Shown here: in pieces, positions 1-6,801 of the stretch
Position numbering within the stretch: position 1 is the first letter of the stretch
How the letters are laid out: each line of letters opens with the position of its first letter
Source: Candidatus Gastranaerophilales bacterium
GTDB lineage: Bacteria > Cyanobacteriota > Vampirovibrionia > Gastranaerophilales > Gastranaerophilaceae
Assembly: GCA_900552525.1 (NCBI GenBank)
Contig: UNSK01000045.1
Coordinates: 1-14,526, forward strand
DNA length: 14,526 nucleotides
Direction: 5' to 3'
The notes under the pieces: model-generated
The model's input: only the letters and a program-made list of their open reading frames with translations
The model's database searches: none
Told to the model about the DNA's origin: nothing
Translations under genes and position numbers: made by a program

Positions 1-27
1 TAATATAGGAAAAATCATTATTAGAGC

Positions 28-57
28 AACATAACATTTGTATCAAAATGTTATGTT
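28..57. terminator. Possible terminator hairpin downstream of bioF
   Basis: This is a perfect inverted repeat. The 12-base arms AACATAACATTT (28-39) and AAATGTTATGTT (46-57) flank a 6-base loop. It lies 38 bases after the bioF stop. On the plus strand it is followed by a T-rich run (AATTTATTTTTAAG); on the minus strand a short T run comes only after about 14 bases. It could therefore terminate a plus-strand gene entering from the left, or serve both directions. The stem is AT-rich and would be weak, so an operator dyad is an alternative. Confidence 0.4.
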
Positions 58-94
58 AATTTATTTTTAAGACTTAATATTTCTTAACAAAAAG

Positions 95-1213
95 CTAAAT
101 ATGGGACAAAATCCCTACAAAATCTTCAATTCTACAATCTGCTGTTAAAGATATTCTTAAGCGTGATGTACCTTCCGGCACGGTCGGAGGACGAATTGCC
201 GGTATATAATACCCCAATGCTCTCAATTTTTCTGATACTTGTAGAGTATCATCATTGCTACCGATGACTATAGGTATTATATGTGACGATGATACTGTTT
301 CAATCCCTTTTGTTTTTAATAGTGAATGAACATCGGCTGTAAGTTTCTGAAGTTTTAATTTCTGTGACTCAAGATAGCTACGTTGTTCAGTTAGAAGCCA
401 ATTCGACCATGCAATATTCAAAGGTGGAATAGATGTTGAAAAAATAAAGGAACGGGCTTTATTTATCAAATACGTTATTATATCACTGTTTGCAGCACAA
501 AATGCACCAAATGAACCTACCGCTTTGCCAAAAGTTGCTGTTATAATATCAACATCTTTTCCGAATGATACACCCGCCAGCGTATCTCCATAGCAGGCAA
601 ATGCGTGTGCTTCATCAATCATTAGCAGACAGTTGTACTTATTCTTTAATTCCACTAGCCTGTCAATATCTACAACATCACCATCCATACTAAATACAGA
701 TTCAGAAACAATAAGTGCCCGATTATACTCACCACGTTTCTTTTGTAAGAGTTTCTCAAGATTGTCATAGTCAAAATGTTTATACCTGAAAAAATCACCT
801 CTTGAAAGCTGCATTCCATCAATTATACTTGCATGGTTCAGCTTATCCGAAAATATTACATCCCCTTTATCTATAAGAGCTGATACAACACCCAGATTAC
901 ACTGATAACCTGTATTAAAAATAAGGGCAGCTTCTTTATTAAAAATTCTGCTTACTGTCCGTTCTAAATCGACATACTCAGGAGAACTTCCGCTTAAAAG
1001 CCTTGCTGAAGCAGAAGATAACATACTTTTAGTAACACTCAAAAATTCTTTTTCCAGCTCTGCTTTGGTACTGATTCCAAGATAATCATTTGAAGCAAAA
1101 TTTATATACTCTGTCCCATCAATGATTATCCTGCCGTCTGATTTCGCCTGAATATTCGGGATACTTCGGAGCTGTCCCTTATTTCTTAGCGCTTCTAATT
1201 CTGTTTTTATCAT
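95..1213 (-). CDS. bioF: 8-amino-7-oxononanoate synthase (biotin synthesis)
   Basis: This is a cytosolic PLP-dependent alpha-oxoamine synthase. BioF condenses pimeloyl-ACP or pimeloyl-CoA with L-alanine to give 8-amino-7-oxononanoate, the first step of biotin ring assembly. The 372 aa match the family length (E. coli BioF has 384). Visible landmarks are FASNDYLG (39-46), GYQCN (102-106), the substrate/PLP histidine H127, DEAHA with D200 and H203, the Schiff-base lysine K230 in TFGKAVGS, FSTSIPP (258-264), and the C-terminal RPPTVPEGTSRLRIS block (341-355). That last block favours BioF over the related KBL, ALAS and SPT enzymes. The usual Gly-rich segment before RLLSG reads SSASARLLSG. The ATG at 1213 lies inside the 3' end of the upstream protease gene (35-bp overlap), with only a weak purine run before it, so translation is probably coupled. 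No other biotin gene is in the window. Confidence 0.88.
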   Translation of the reverse strand: MIKTELEALRNKGQLRSIPNIQAKSDGRIIIDGTEYINFASNDYLGISTKAELEKEFLSVTKSMLSSASARLLSGSSPEYVDLERTVSRIFNKEAALIFNTGYQCNLGVVSALIDKGDVIFSDKLNHASIIDGMQLSRGDFFRYKHFDYDNLEKLLQKKRGEYNRALIVSESVFSMDGDVVDIDRLVELKNKYNCLLMIDEAHAFACYGDTLAGVSFGKDVDIITATFGKAVGSFGAFCAANSDIITYLINKARSFIFSTSIPPLNIAWSNWLLTEQRSYLESQKLKLQKLTADVHSLLKTKGIETVSSSHIIPIVIGSNDDTLQVSEKLRALGYYIPAIRPPTVPEGTSRLRISLTADCRIEDFVGILSHI

Positions 1214-2429
1214 TTAAAATATCTTTCGCTTTTTCCAACTGTACATCATTTTTTGTATCAATAAGCAAATCATAATCATTGCCTATTTCTATATCAGGCT
1301 TAATTCCTAATTTATTAATATCAGTGCCATTCGGCGTTAAATATCTGGCAATAGTAATATTAACACCTGTTTGATTTGGCAGAGGTACAACCTTTTGCAC
1401 AAGCCCTTTACCGAATGTTTTTTTGCCAACAAGCGTTGCTCTATGGTAATCTTTTAGTGCTCCCGACAGAATCTCGCTGGCACTTGCACTCGCGCCGTTT
1501 ACTAAAACTACTATTGGTTTATTCAGCGGAAGCATTTCGTCCTGAGCTTTAATAGATTTTTTATAACCATTCCTATAAATTATATCTACGATTGTGCCCT
1601 TCTGGATAAAAATATCTGCAATAAATACAGCATTATCCAGCAACCCGCCTGTATTTCCACGCAAATCAAGAATTAATGCATCTGTATTTTTTGTATTTTC
1701 AAGTGCCTCTACAAACTCATTTGGTGTTGAACCGCTCATAAAGCTGATTATTTGTATGTAACCTATATGGTTATCTACAATAGAGCTCTTTACTGTTTTT
1801 ATCTTTATTTCTTTTCTCTTAATCTTTTTTGAGATTTTTTTATTGTTTCTTAGTATAGTTAATTCAACAACACTGTTTTCAGGCCCTCTTACAAGAGATG
1901 CTACTTCTGAAACGTTCATACCGCTTATATCTTTGCCGTTTACAGCAGTGATAATATCACCTTGTTTTAGTTGTGCAAACTCCGCTGGAGTTGCAGGCAT
2001 TACATTGAAAATCTCGATTTTTCCGGAATTTGAATATATATTTACACCTATACCATATATTTTCGAAGTTATAGAAGTCGTTAAGTCCTCATAATCCTTC
2101 TTTGTCATAAATCTTGTATATGGCTCGTTTAAGCTGGCTATCATTGTATCAATAGCAACTCTTGCGTCTTCCTCTGTCTTAATTTGCCCTTGATAGCGAT
2201 ATTTCCATCGAGCCCAGTTCTGATGGTTTAAGCTAGGCTCGTAAAATTCTTTATTTATAATCTTCCAGGTCTTATCAAATAACTTCTGCGGTGCGACCTC
2301 TTCACTGTTAACTAAAGCCTGTCGCGAAAAGAATGCATTAGTTTTTGTAAAAGTTGACAAAAAAACTTTGTTAAATATTACTAAAATTAATACGGACAAT
2401 ATAAATATAAGTAACTGCTTTTTATTCAT
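1179..2429 (-). CDS. CtpA-like S41 C-terminal processing peptidase
   Basis: This is a membrane-anchored serine protease of the tail-specific/C-terminal-processing family (S41A), expected to act in the periplasm or outside the inner membrane. Numbered from the ATG at 2429, it has an N-terminal hydrophobic anchor (about residues 5-24), a PDZ domain (about 120-200, with YGIGV and KQGDIITAVNG), then the S41 fold with DLRGNTGG (255-262). The catalytic Ser is S316 in ASASE, and the catalytic Lys is K341 in KTFGKG. Their 25-residue spacing is that of D1 protease and other CtpA enzymes, so it should be active. The length of 416 aa is normal. The start is uncertain: in-frame TTG at 2447 and ATG at 2444 add 5-6 residues, and none of the three has a clear Shine-Dalgarno. 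ATG 2429 (MNKK...) gives the most typical N terminus. The gene follows the metallopeptidase gene by about 70 bases, and its end overlaps bioF. Confidence 0.88.
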   Translation of the reverse strand: MNKKQLLIFILSVLILVIFNKVFLSTFTKTNAFFSRQALVNSEEVAPQKLFDKTWKIINKEFYEPSLNHQNWARWKYRYQGQIKTEEDARVAIDTMIASLNEPYTRFMTKKDYEDLTTSITSKIYGIGVNIYSNSGKIEIFNVMPATPAEFAQLKQGDIITAVNGKDISGMNVSEVASLVRGPENSVVELTILRNNKKISKKIKRKEIKIKTVKSSIVDNHIGYIQIISFMSGSTPNEFVEALENTKNTDALILDLRGNTGGLLDNAVFIADIFIQKGTIVDIIYRNGYKKSIKAQDEMLPLNKPIVVLVNGASASASEILSGALKDYHRATLVGKKTFGKGLVQKVVPLPNQTGVNITIARYLTPNGTDINKLGIKPDIEIGNDYDLLIDTKNDVQLEKAKDILNDKNRIRSAKK

Positions 2430-2502
2430 AACACAATTTAACATCAAGAATAACAGTTAATCAATATACATAAGGAAACCCAAGATGATTATTATTCATT
2501 CT

Positions 2503-3171
2503 TTATTGATTAGAAAAGCCTGGAGAAGTAAGCGGAAGATTTTTATACCCTTCATTGGCATATACTGTCTTTTTAATGTATTTGTTTGTGTGATTGCCTT
2601 TTTCAAGAAGCTGTTTAAGAATATTTTCACGTGTTACAAGCGCTGATTCCAAATTGTTTGATTCAGGAAACATCTTTAGGATTTCAGTCCAAACAACAGC
2701 CTCCATTGTCCAGGCATATGTTTCTTCGCTCAAAGAATTATATTCATCCTGATGAATAGCCTCGTGAGCCAGAAGTGCAGCTATTGCTCCAGGAGGTGCG
2801 TACTCGTGTTTAGGGTTAATATATATATATAATTTTCCCTTCTTTTTCCAGCCAATAGCATCAAATGTAGAATAGGCTTCATTTATTTCTGATAAGTCTT
2901 TAAACATAACTTTTACTGGATATTGTGTTACATTATATCCTAGAATCGCTTTCCGAGAAAAATCTCCAGAAGTACCCTTTAGCATGTCTAACGCTACGTG
3001 AAAAATCTGCTCGTCTGAAACATTTTTATATTCATCAGAAATACTATCTATGTACTCCTGAGTATACTTTGCAGGAAGTTTAACTGTTGACGGAACAGGC
3101 TGATATGTTTTTGCAAACGACACCTGAGTCGTCAAACTCAATAAAATCAATATCTTCAACAATCTTTTCAT
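2503..3171 (-). CDS. Exported putative zinc metallopeptidase (HExxH)
   Basis: The 222-aa protein begins with a clear signal peptide: a basic start MKRLLK, a hydrophobic core (residues 5-18) and a likely cleavage site after SFA (20). This implies a periplasmic, surface or secreted location. The mature part contains LLAHEAIH, with a canonical HExxH zinc motif H136-E137-x-x-H140. It is followed by an acidic segment SLSEETYAW whose E149 or E150 could be the third metal ligand; E157 is another candidate. I do not recognise a named family. The HExxH surroundings (hydrophobic helix before, QDEYNSLSEE after) look like a real metallopeptidase active site. The ATG at 3171 has a good upstream GAGGG and a promoter. 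The gene heads an operon with the S41 protease and bioF, so an envelope proteolysis role is plausible. Substrate and activity are unknown. Confidence 0.7.
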   Translation of the reverse strand: MKRLLKILILLSLTTQVSFAKTYQPVPSTVKLPAKYTQEYIDSISDEYKNVSDEQIFHVALDMLKGTSGDFSRKAILGYNVTQYPVKVMFKDLSEINEAYSTFDAIGWKKKGKLYIYINPKHEYAPPGAIAALLAHEAIHQDEYNSLSEETYAWTMEAVVWTEILKMFPESNNLESALVTRENILKQLLEKGNHTNKYIKKTVYANEGYKNLPLTSPGFSNQ

Positions 3172-3196
3172 AACTCAACCCTCAATTCTTTATATT

Positions 3197-3226
3197 ATTA
3201 TATACTTTTAAATGGGGAAAAGTCAA
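3197..3226 (-). promoter_or_regulatory. Sigma-70-type promoter of the metallopeptidase-ctpA-bioF operon
   Basis: Read on the minus strand, a TTGACT -35 (3221-3226) and a TATAAT -10 (3197-3202) are separated by 18 bases. The predicted start near 3190 leaves a leader of about 19 nt that carries the GAGGG ribosome site of the 3171 gene. It is back to back with the plus-strand promoter at 3240-3268. Confidence 0.6.
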
Positions 3227-3239
3227 AAGAAAATATCTC

Positions 3240-3268
3240 TTGCTTTTAGGCTAAAAGCTTGATATAAT
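3240..3268 (+). promoter_or_regulatory. Promoter of the methyltransferase gene, predicted leaderless
   Basis: A TTGCTT -35 (3240-3245) and a perfect TATAAT -10 (3263-3268) are separated by 17 bases. Seven bases separate the -10 from the ATG at 3276, so the transcript should begin at or within a base or two of the start codon. The AAGGG between them ends only 2 bases before the ATG, too close for a normal Shine-Dalgarno, and would lie upstream of the transcription start. The spacer contains a perfect dyad (3242-3258). Confidence 0.6.
3242..3258. repeat. Perfect dyad inside the methyltransferase promoter spacer
   Basis: GCTTTTAGGCTAAAAGC is an inverted repeat with 8-base arms around one central G. 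It overlaps the 3' half of the -35 and fills most of the -35/-10 spacer. That is a classic position for a repressor or MerR-type activator site. A regulator gene is not visible in the window, so the operator role is inferred. Confidence 0.4.
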
Positions 3269-3275
3269 AAGGGTT

Positions 3276-4634
3276 ATGAGGGATTATGAGCCATATTTTA
3301 CAGAAGACGGATCTATAGGACTGTATTCTTATGCTGATAAAGATGTTTACCACTCCAAATTCGGAGCTTTAACAGAAGCATGGGAAAAATTTATTCTTCC
3401 TGCTAATCTTGATAATTTTGATTTTGAAAACTTAAAAGTTTTAGATGTGTGTTATGGAATTGGTTACAATACAAAAGCTTTAATGAGTTTTTTAATAAAT
3501 CATGTAAAATTCAAAAAGAAAAATATATTTATTAAACTGTTTAATCTCGTTTCGATAGGTATTAATAATTTAATAAGGAAAGCTAAAGGTTTATCGCCAT
3601 ATAACGAAACGAGATGTGATGATAAAAATTATTGCTTTTCTATAGACTGCTTGGATATAAATGAAGAACTTGTAAAATTATCACCATTTTTTAGAACAGT
3701 TAAAACACCCGAAGAAATTTACGAAAGTATTGTGCCAAAAATTTTAAATTGCTTTGATACATACTACACCCTCAAAAAATTGTTTATAGAAATCGCATCA
3801 CGCTTTGCTCCTAAAAATAAAAAGAGTATCAATGAGCTTTTAGATTTAAAATTTAGAAATATGCACATAGAAAAAGAATATAAAATTAATCCTTATGTAA
3901 ACTACATCATAATGAATAGATTGTATGAACATTTCGAAGGAGAATATTTAAACAAAGACCTAAAAAAAATTCTTCGAGAAAAGAAAAATCGGAGTTTTTT
4001 TGATAAGCCTTCAATAAAATATGCGCGTTTTAATCAAATCTGGGGGTATCATAAGTCATCCAGATTTAATTTATCAGCCTTCTTACATAATATATATTAT
4101 GCCCATTTATCGAAGCGATATAAAAAGATAAAATTTAAGACTGCTGAGAGCCTTTTTAACGTCAATTTCTACATAAATGATGCAAGAAAGACCATTTTAC
4201 AGCTTAAAGGCGAATACGACCTTATATTCCTGGACGCATTTACCTATACAAAAGCTCCGCAGCTATGGTCTGTTGAATTTATTGCTGAACTATATAAACG
4301 TATATCTGATTCGGGACTGCTTATGACTTACTCTACATCTGCTCAGGTGAGAAATACTCTTCTTGAAAATAAATTCTATGTTGGAAAAATCTACGATAAA
4401 AAAACAAACAGAGTAATTGGAACTATTGCTTCTAAAGATAAAACAAAAATTAAACATCCGTTAAATACTTATGAAATAGGATTATGCAATACAAAAGCCG
4501 GTATTCCATACCATGATCCTAATCTTTCTTTTGACAGCAAAGATATTATGGAACTAAGAGAATATGAATTCCGACACAGCGACCTGATGAGTTCTTCGAA
4601 ATATATGAAAATAAGGAGCCTTAAAAATGAATAA
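3276..4634 (+). CDS. MnmC2-like SAM methyltransferase with large insertion
   Basis: The ends of this 452-aa protein match the DUF752/MnmC methyltransferase domain. In E. coli MnmC this domain methylates nm5U34 to mnm5U34 in tRNA. The SAM motif VLDVCYGIGYNTK (55-67, G61 and G63) is followed by an acidic ribose-binding position in CLDINEE (125-131). FLDAFTYTKAPQLW (318-331) corresponds to the family's FLDGFAPxKNPDxW motif, and GLLMTYSTSAQVRNTLLE (347-364) to its late strand/helix. The expected core is about 230-300 aa. The excess lies mainly in a Lys/Arg-rich block (about residues 132-290) inserted inside the fold, plus a C-terminal tail, so an RNA-binding addition is possible. The ATG at 3276 follows a TATAAT box by 7 bases with no usable ribosome site. 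The last 8 bases overlap the oxidoreductase gene. The substrate could be tRNA or something else. Confidence 0.72.
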   Translation: MRDYEPYFTEDGSIGLYSYADKDVYHSKFGALTEAWEKFILPANLDNFDFENLKVLDVCYGIGYNTKALMSFLINHVKFKKKNIFIKLFNLVSIGINNLIRKAKGLSPYNETRCDDKNYCFSIDCLDINEELVKLSPFFRTVKTPEEIYESIVPKILNCFDTYYTLKKLFIEIASRFAPKNKKSINELLDLKFRNMHIEKEYKINPYVNYIIMNRLYEHFEGEYLNKDLKKILREKKNRSFFDKPSIKYARFNQIWGYHKSSRFNLSAFLHNIYYAHLSKRYKKIKFKTAESLFNVNFYINDARKTILQLKGEYDLIFLDAFTYTKAPQLWSVEFIAELYKRISDSGLLMTYSTSAQVRNTLLENKFYVGKIYDKKTNRVIGTIASKDKTKIKHPLNTYEIGLCNTKAGIPYHDPNLSFDSKDIMELREYEFRHSDLMSSSKYMKIRSLKNE

Positions 4635-5901
4635 ATACGATGTAGTAATTGCAGGAGGGGGAACTGCAGGATGTGCTTGTGCATATATCGCTGCAAAATA
4701 TGGACTTAAAGTACTTCTTATAGAAAAAAACTCCTTTTTAGGAGGCTCTATTACTTCTTCACTGGTTATTCCGGCTATGAAAACCTCCAAAAATGCAATA
4801 AATACAGAGTTTTTTGAAACTTTATACAATAAACTGGCTGTATTAGAAGGCGCAATAACTTACTCTGACGGAAATAAAGGATGGTTTAATCCTGAACTTA
4901 CAAAAATAGTTCTTGATGATATGCTTATTTCGGCCGGCGTCAAAATAATTTTTGAAGCAAATATAAGAAAAATAGAAGAAAAATTATCATCATATATCGT
5001 AACGATAGAGGATGATAATCTAACACCTTTGGATAAAGAGTTATTGTTATCTATCGAAGCGAAGTATGTAATAGACGCAACTGGTGATGCAAAAATTTGT
5101 CAAAAATTAAATTGTGAATTTTTAACGGCAAGTAATGGTAAAAATTCACAGCCGGTTAATTTAAGATTTATAATGTCTGGCGTAAATACAACTGAATTTT
5201 CCAAATGGATTATGGAGCTTGATAAAGACAGAGATGTTACAACTAGTTGTACTATTGACGGAAAAATATACTTATCTACTGCATATACCTGGGATAGCAA
5301 TAAAAACTGGGCTCTTAAGCCTGTATTTAAGGCTGCTATTGAGAATGGAGATATTACAGAGGCGGACTCTAACTATTTTCAGATATTTTCAGTAGCAGGG
5401 ACTCCAGATTCTATTGCATTTAACTGTCCACGGCTATTGGATACATCCTCTAATCCTTATATTGAGGGGCGTAGAAGCATTTTAAGGTTATCAAAATTTT
5501 GTAAAAAATACTTTACAGGATTTAAAAATGCATATATTTCATCAATTGCAAACACACTGGGCATAAGGGTTTCGAATAGAGTAAAAGGCAAATATATCTA
5601 TACACAGGACGATTTAAAAGAAGGGAAAAAATTTGATAATCCTGTAGTTATCTCAAATTACCCTATAGACATACATTCGGATAAAAAAGACAGCTCTACG
5701 CTTGAAAAAGTTTATAAAGAATATCAGCTTCCTATTGAAGCTCTTATGGTAAAAGACAGATTATTTGTTGCTGGACGATGTATATCAGCTGATTTTGAAG
5801 CTCAGGCTGCTCTTCGCATAATTCCATCTTGTTTTTCTATGGGAGAAGGCCTTGCAAAATATCTAGTTAAAATTATTAGTAATAGTATGGATATACTCTA
5901 A
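4627..5901 (+). CDS. FAD-dependent oxidoreductase (FAD_oxidored-like family)
   Basis: This 424-aa flavoprotein has a Rossmann dinucleotide motif at the N terminus, DVVIAGGGTAGCACA (5-19), and a ribose-binding E33 at the end of strand 2 (LLIEKNSFLGGS). A second FAD motif is VIDATGDA (148-155), and the C-terminal FAD block is LFVAGRCISADFEAQAALR (379-397) followed by PSCFSMGEG. The middle carries the GIRVSNRVKGKYIYTQDDL pattern (312-330) and a YPIDIH motif (345-350). These features fit the FAD_oxidored (PF12831-like) group rather than the DAO-type MnmC1 oxidase. The substrate is unknown. AGGAG at 4614-4618 sits 8 bases before the ATG, inside the end of the methyltransferase gene, and the genes overlap by ATGAATAA. 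Coupled synthesis suggests the two enzymes act together. The 3' end overlaps the convergent kinase gene by 39 bp. Confidence 0.8.
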   Translation: MNKYDVVIAGGGTAGCACAYIAAKYGLKVLLIEKNSFLGGSITSSLVIPAMKTSKNAINTEFFETLYNKLAVLEGAITYSDGNKGWFNPELTKIVLDDMLISAGVKIIFEANIRKIEEKLSSYIVTIEDDNLTPLDKELLLSIEAKYVIDATGDAKICQKLNCEFLTASNGKNSQPVNLRFIMSGVNTTEFSKWIMELDKDRDVTTSCTIDGKIYLSTAYTWDSNKNWALKPVFKAAIENGDITEADSNYFQIFSVAGTPDSIAFNCPRLLDTSSNPYIEGRRSILRLSKFCKKYFTGFKNAYISSIANTLGIRVSNRVKGKYIYTQDDLKEGKKFDNPVVISNYPIDIHSDKKDSSTLEKVYKEYQLPIEALMVKDRLFVAGRCISADFEAQAALRIIPSCFSMGEGLAKYLVKIISNSMDIL

Positions 5902-6744
5902 AATCTGAGAGAAATAAGTAAGATTTGTATCACCATTTATTATAATATCAGCCTCTGATCTAAATGGTTTTACATATTTTTCACCTGCGCCAAGAATATA
6001 TTCCCAGTGTTTTTTAGCATTTTCTAAGTCTTGGTTACGTTCTGTGTAAGCCCTTGTTAAGAAGCGCTCTTTTCTTAGTTCCAAATCCGTTTCTACATAG
6101 ACTTTAATATCAAATATATCTTTATTTTCACCGAACATTGATGCCATACCCTCAACTACAACAATTTTATTAGAAGGTACAAATTTTGATTTTGGCACAG
6201 AAACTCCTGTACCATTTAGCAGATATTCAGGAGAATAAACATCTTCACCGTGTGAAATTTTATCTAAATCCTCTTTTAAAATATCCAGCTGAAAGCTGTT
6301 CGGAGAGTCAACGTCATAGCCGTTATCTCTAAGATTATCAAATGTCCCGAATTTTTTTATTAATTCAGAAATATCATTAAAATAATTATCAGTAGTTAGT
6401 ATTGTAACAGGCATATTAAAACGTTTTATAACATTTTGAATTTCCTTGCATATCGTTGATTTTCCCGAAGCAGACTCGCCTGTAATACCTATCATTATTC
6501 TTTTTTCCGGATTCTGGATTAAACGTCTGGAAAACTTCTGAATAAAATCATACCGAACCTCAACAAAAATCGGCTCGGCAGCTTTATTATCATATGCTAA
6601 TACTTGTTTAAATTTTGACTGCAAATAAAATGCCAACAGTTCACGTCCCGTTTTTTGGTTAAAATCAGGCTTGAGTATCTTATCTGCGGAGTTCAATTCT
6701 TTTTCTATTAAATGGGAAATCCCTGTTTTATCATCTTCAGTCAT
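5863..6744 (-). CDS. Uridine kinase-family P-loop kinase with N-terminal extension
   Basis: This 293-aa protein belongs to the uridine kinase/phosphoribulokinase/pantothenate kinase superfamily, cytosolic NTP-dependent kinases of small hydroxylated substrates. It shows a Walker A motif GESASGKST (89-97), a catalytic-type acidic residue D119 in TTDNYF, the YDVDSPNSFQLD segment (143-154) resembling the DHPxAFD motif of uridine kinases, VVVEGM (195-200) as the Walker B strand, and VYVETDLELRKERFLTR (215-231) with a following RN, as in the lid. Uridine kinases have the P-loop near residue 15, so about 75 extra N-terminal residues of unknown role precede it. Nucleoside, ribulose-phosphate or another substrate cannot be told apart from sequence alone. 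The ATG at 6744 has a weak GGA upstream and its own promoter. The last 12 codons overlap the convergent oxidoreductase gene. Confidence 0.78.
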   Translation of the reverse strand: MTEDDKTGISHLIEKELNSADKILKPDFNQKTGRELLAFYLQSKFKQVLAYDNKAAEPIFVEVRYDFIQKFSRRLIQNPEKRIMIGITGESASGKSTICKEIQNVIKRFNMPVTILTTDNYFNDISELIKKFGTFDNLRDNGYDVDSPNSFQLDILKEDLDKISHGEDVYSPEYLLNGTGVSVPKSKFVPSNKIVVVEGMASMFGENKDIFDIKVYVETDLELRKERFLTRAYTERNQDLENAKKHWEYILGAGEKYVKPFRSEADIIINGDTNLTYFSQILEYIHTITNNFN

Positions 6745-6766
6745 ATGCTTATTCCAATATTATTAC

Positions 6767-6795
6767 ATTATACCCTTAAGAAATTTAAAGGTAAA
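6767..6795 (-). promoter_or_regulatory. Promoter of the kinase gene
   Basis: On the minus strand, TTTACC (6790-6795) and TATAAT (6767-6772) are spaced by 17 bases in the 57-base gap after the TPR gene. The predicted start near 6760 gives a leader of about 16 nt carrying a weak GGA ribosome site. A 6-base inverted repeat (6770-6775 with 6797-6802) brackets the promoter. Confidence 0.5.
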
Positions 6796-6801
6796 GGGGT
6801 A

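Noticed and set aside
1843..2094. 83-codon plus-strand open frame
   Set aside because: Antisense to the PDZ domain of the S41 protease, with no promoter or ribosome site of its own.
4469..4829. Two minus-strand open frames across the methyltransferase/oxidoreductase junction
   Set aside because: They are shadows of strongly supported plus-strand genes whose motifs occupy this stretch.
4627..5901. Calling the flavoprotein MnmC1 because it adjoins an MnmC2-like gene
   Set aside because: Its GxGxxG context, ATGDA and AGRCIS blocks fit the FAD_oxidored group rather than the DAO family of MnmC1.
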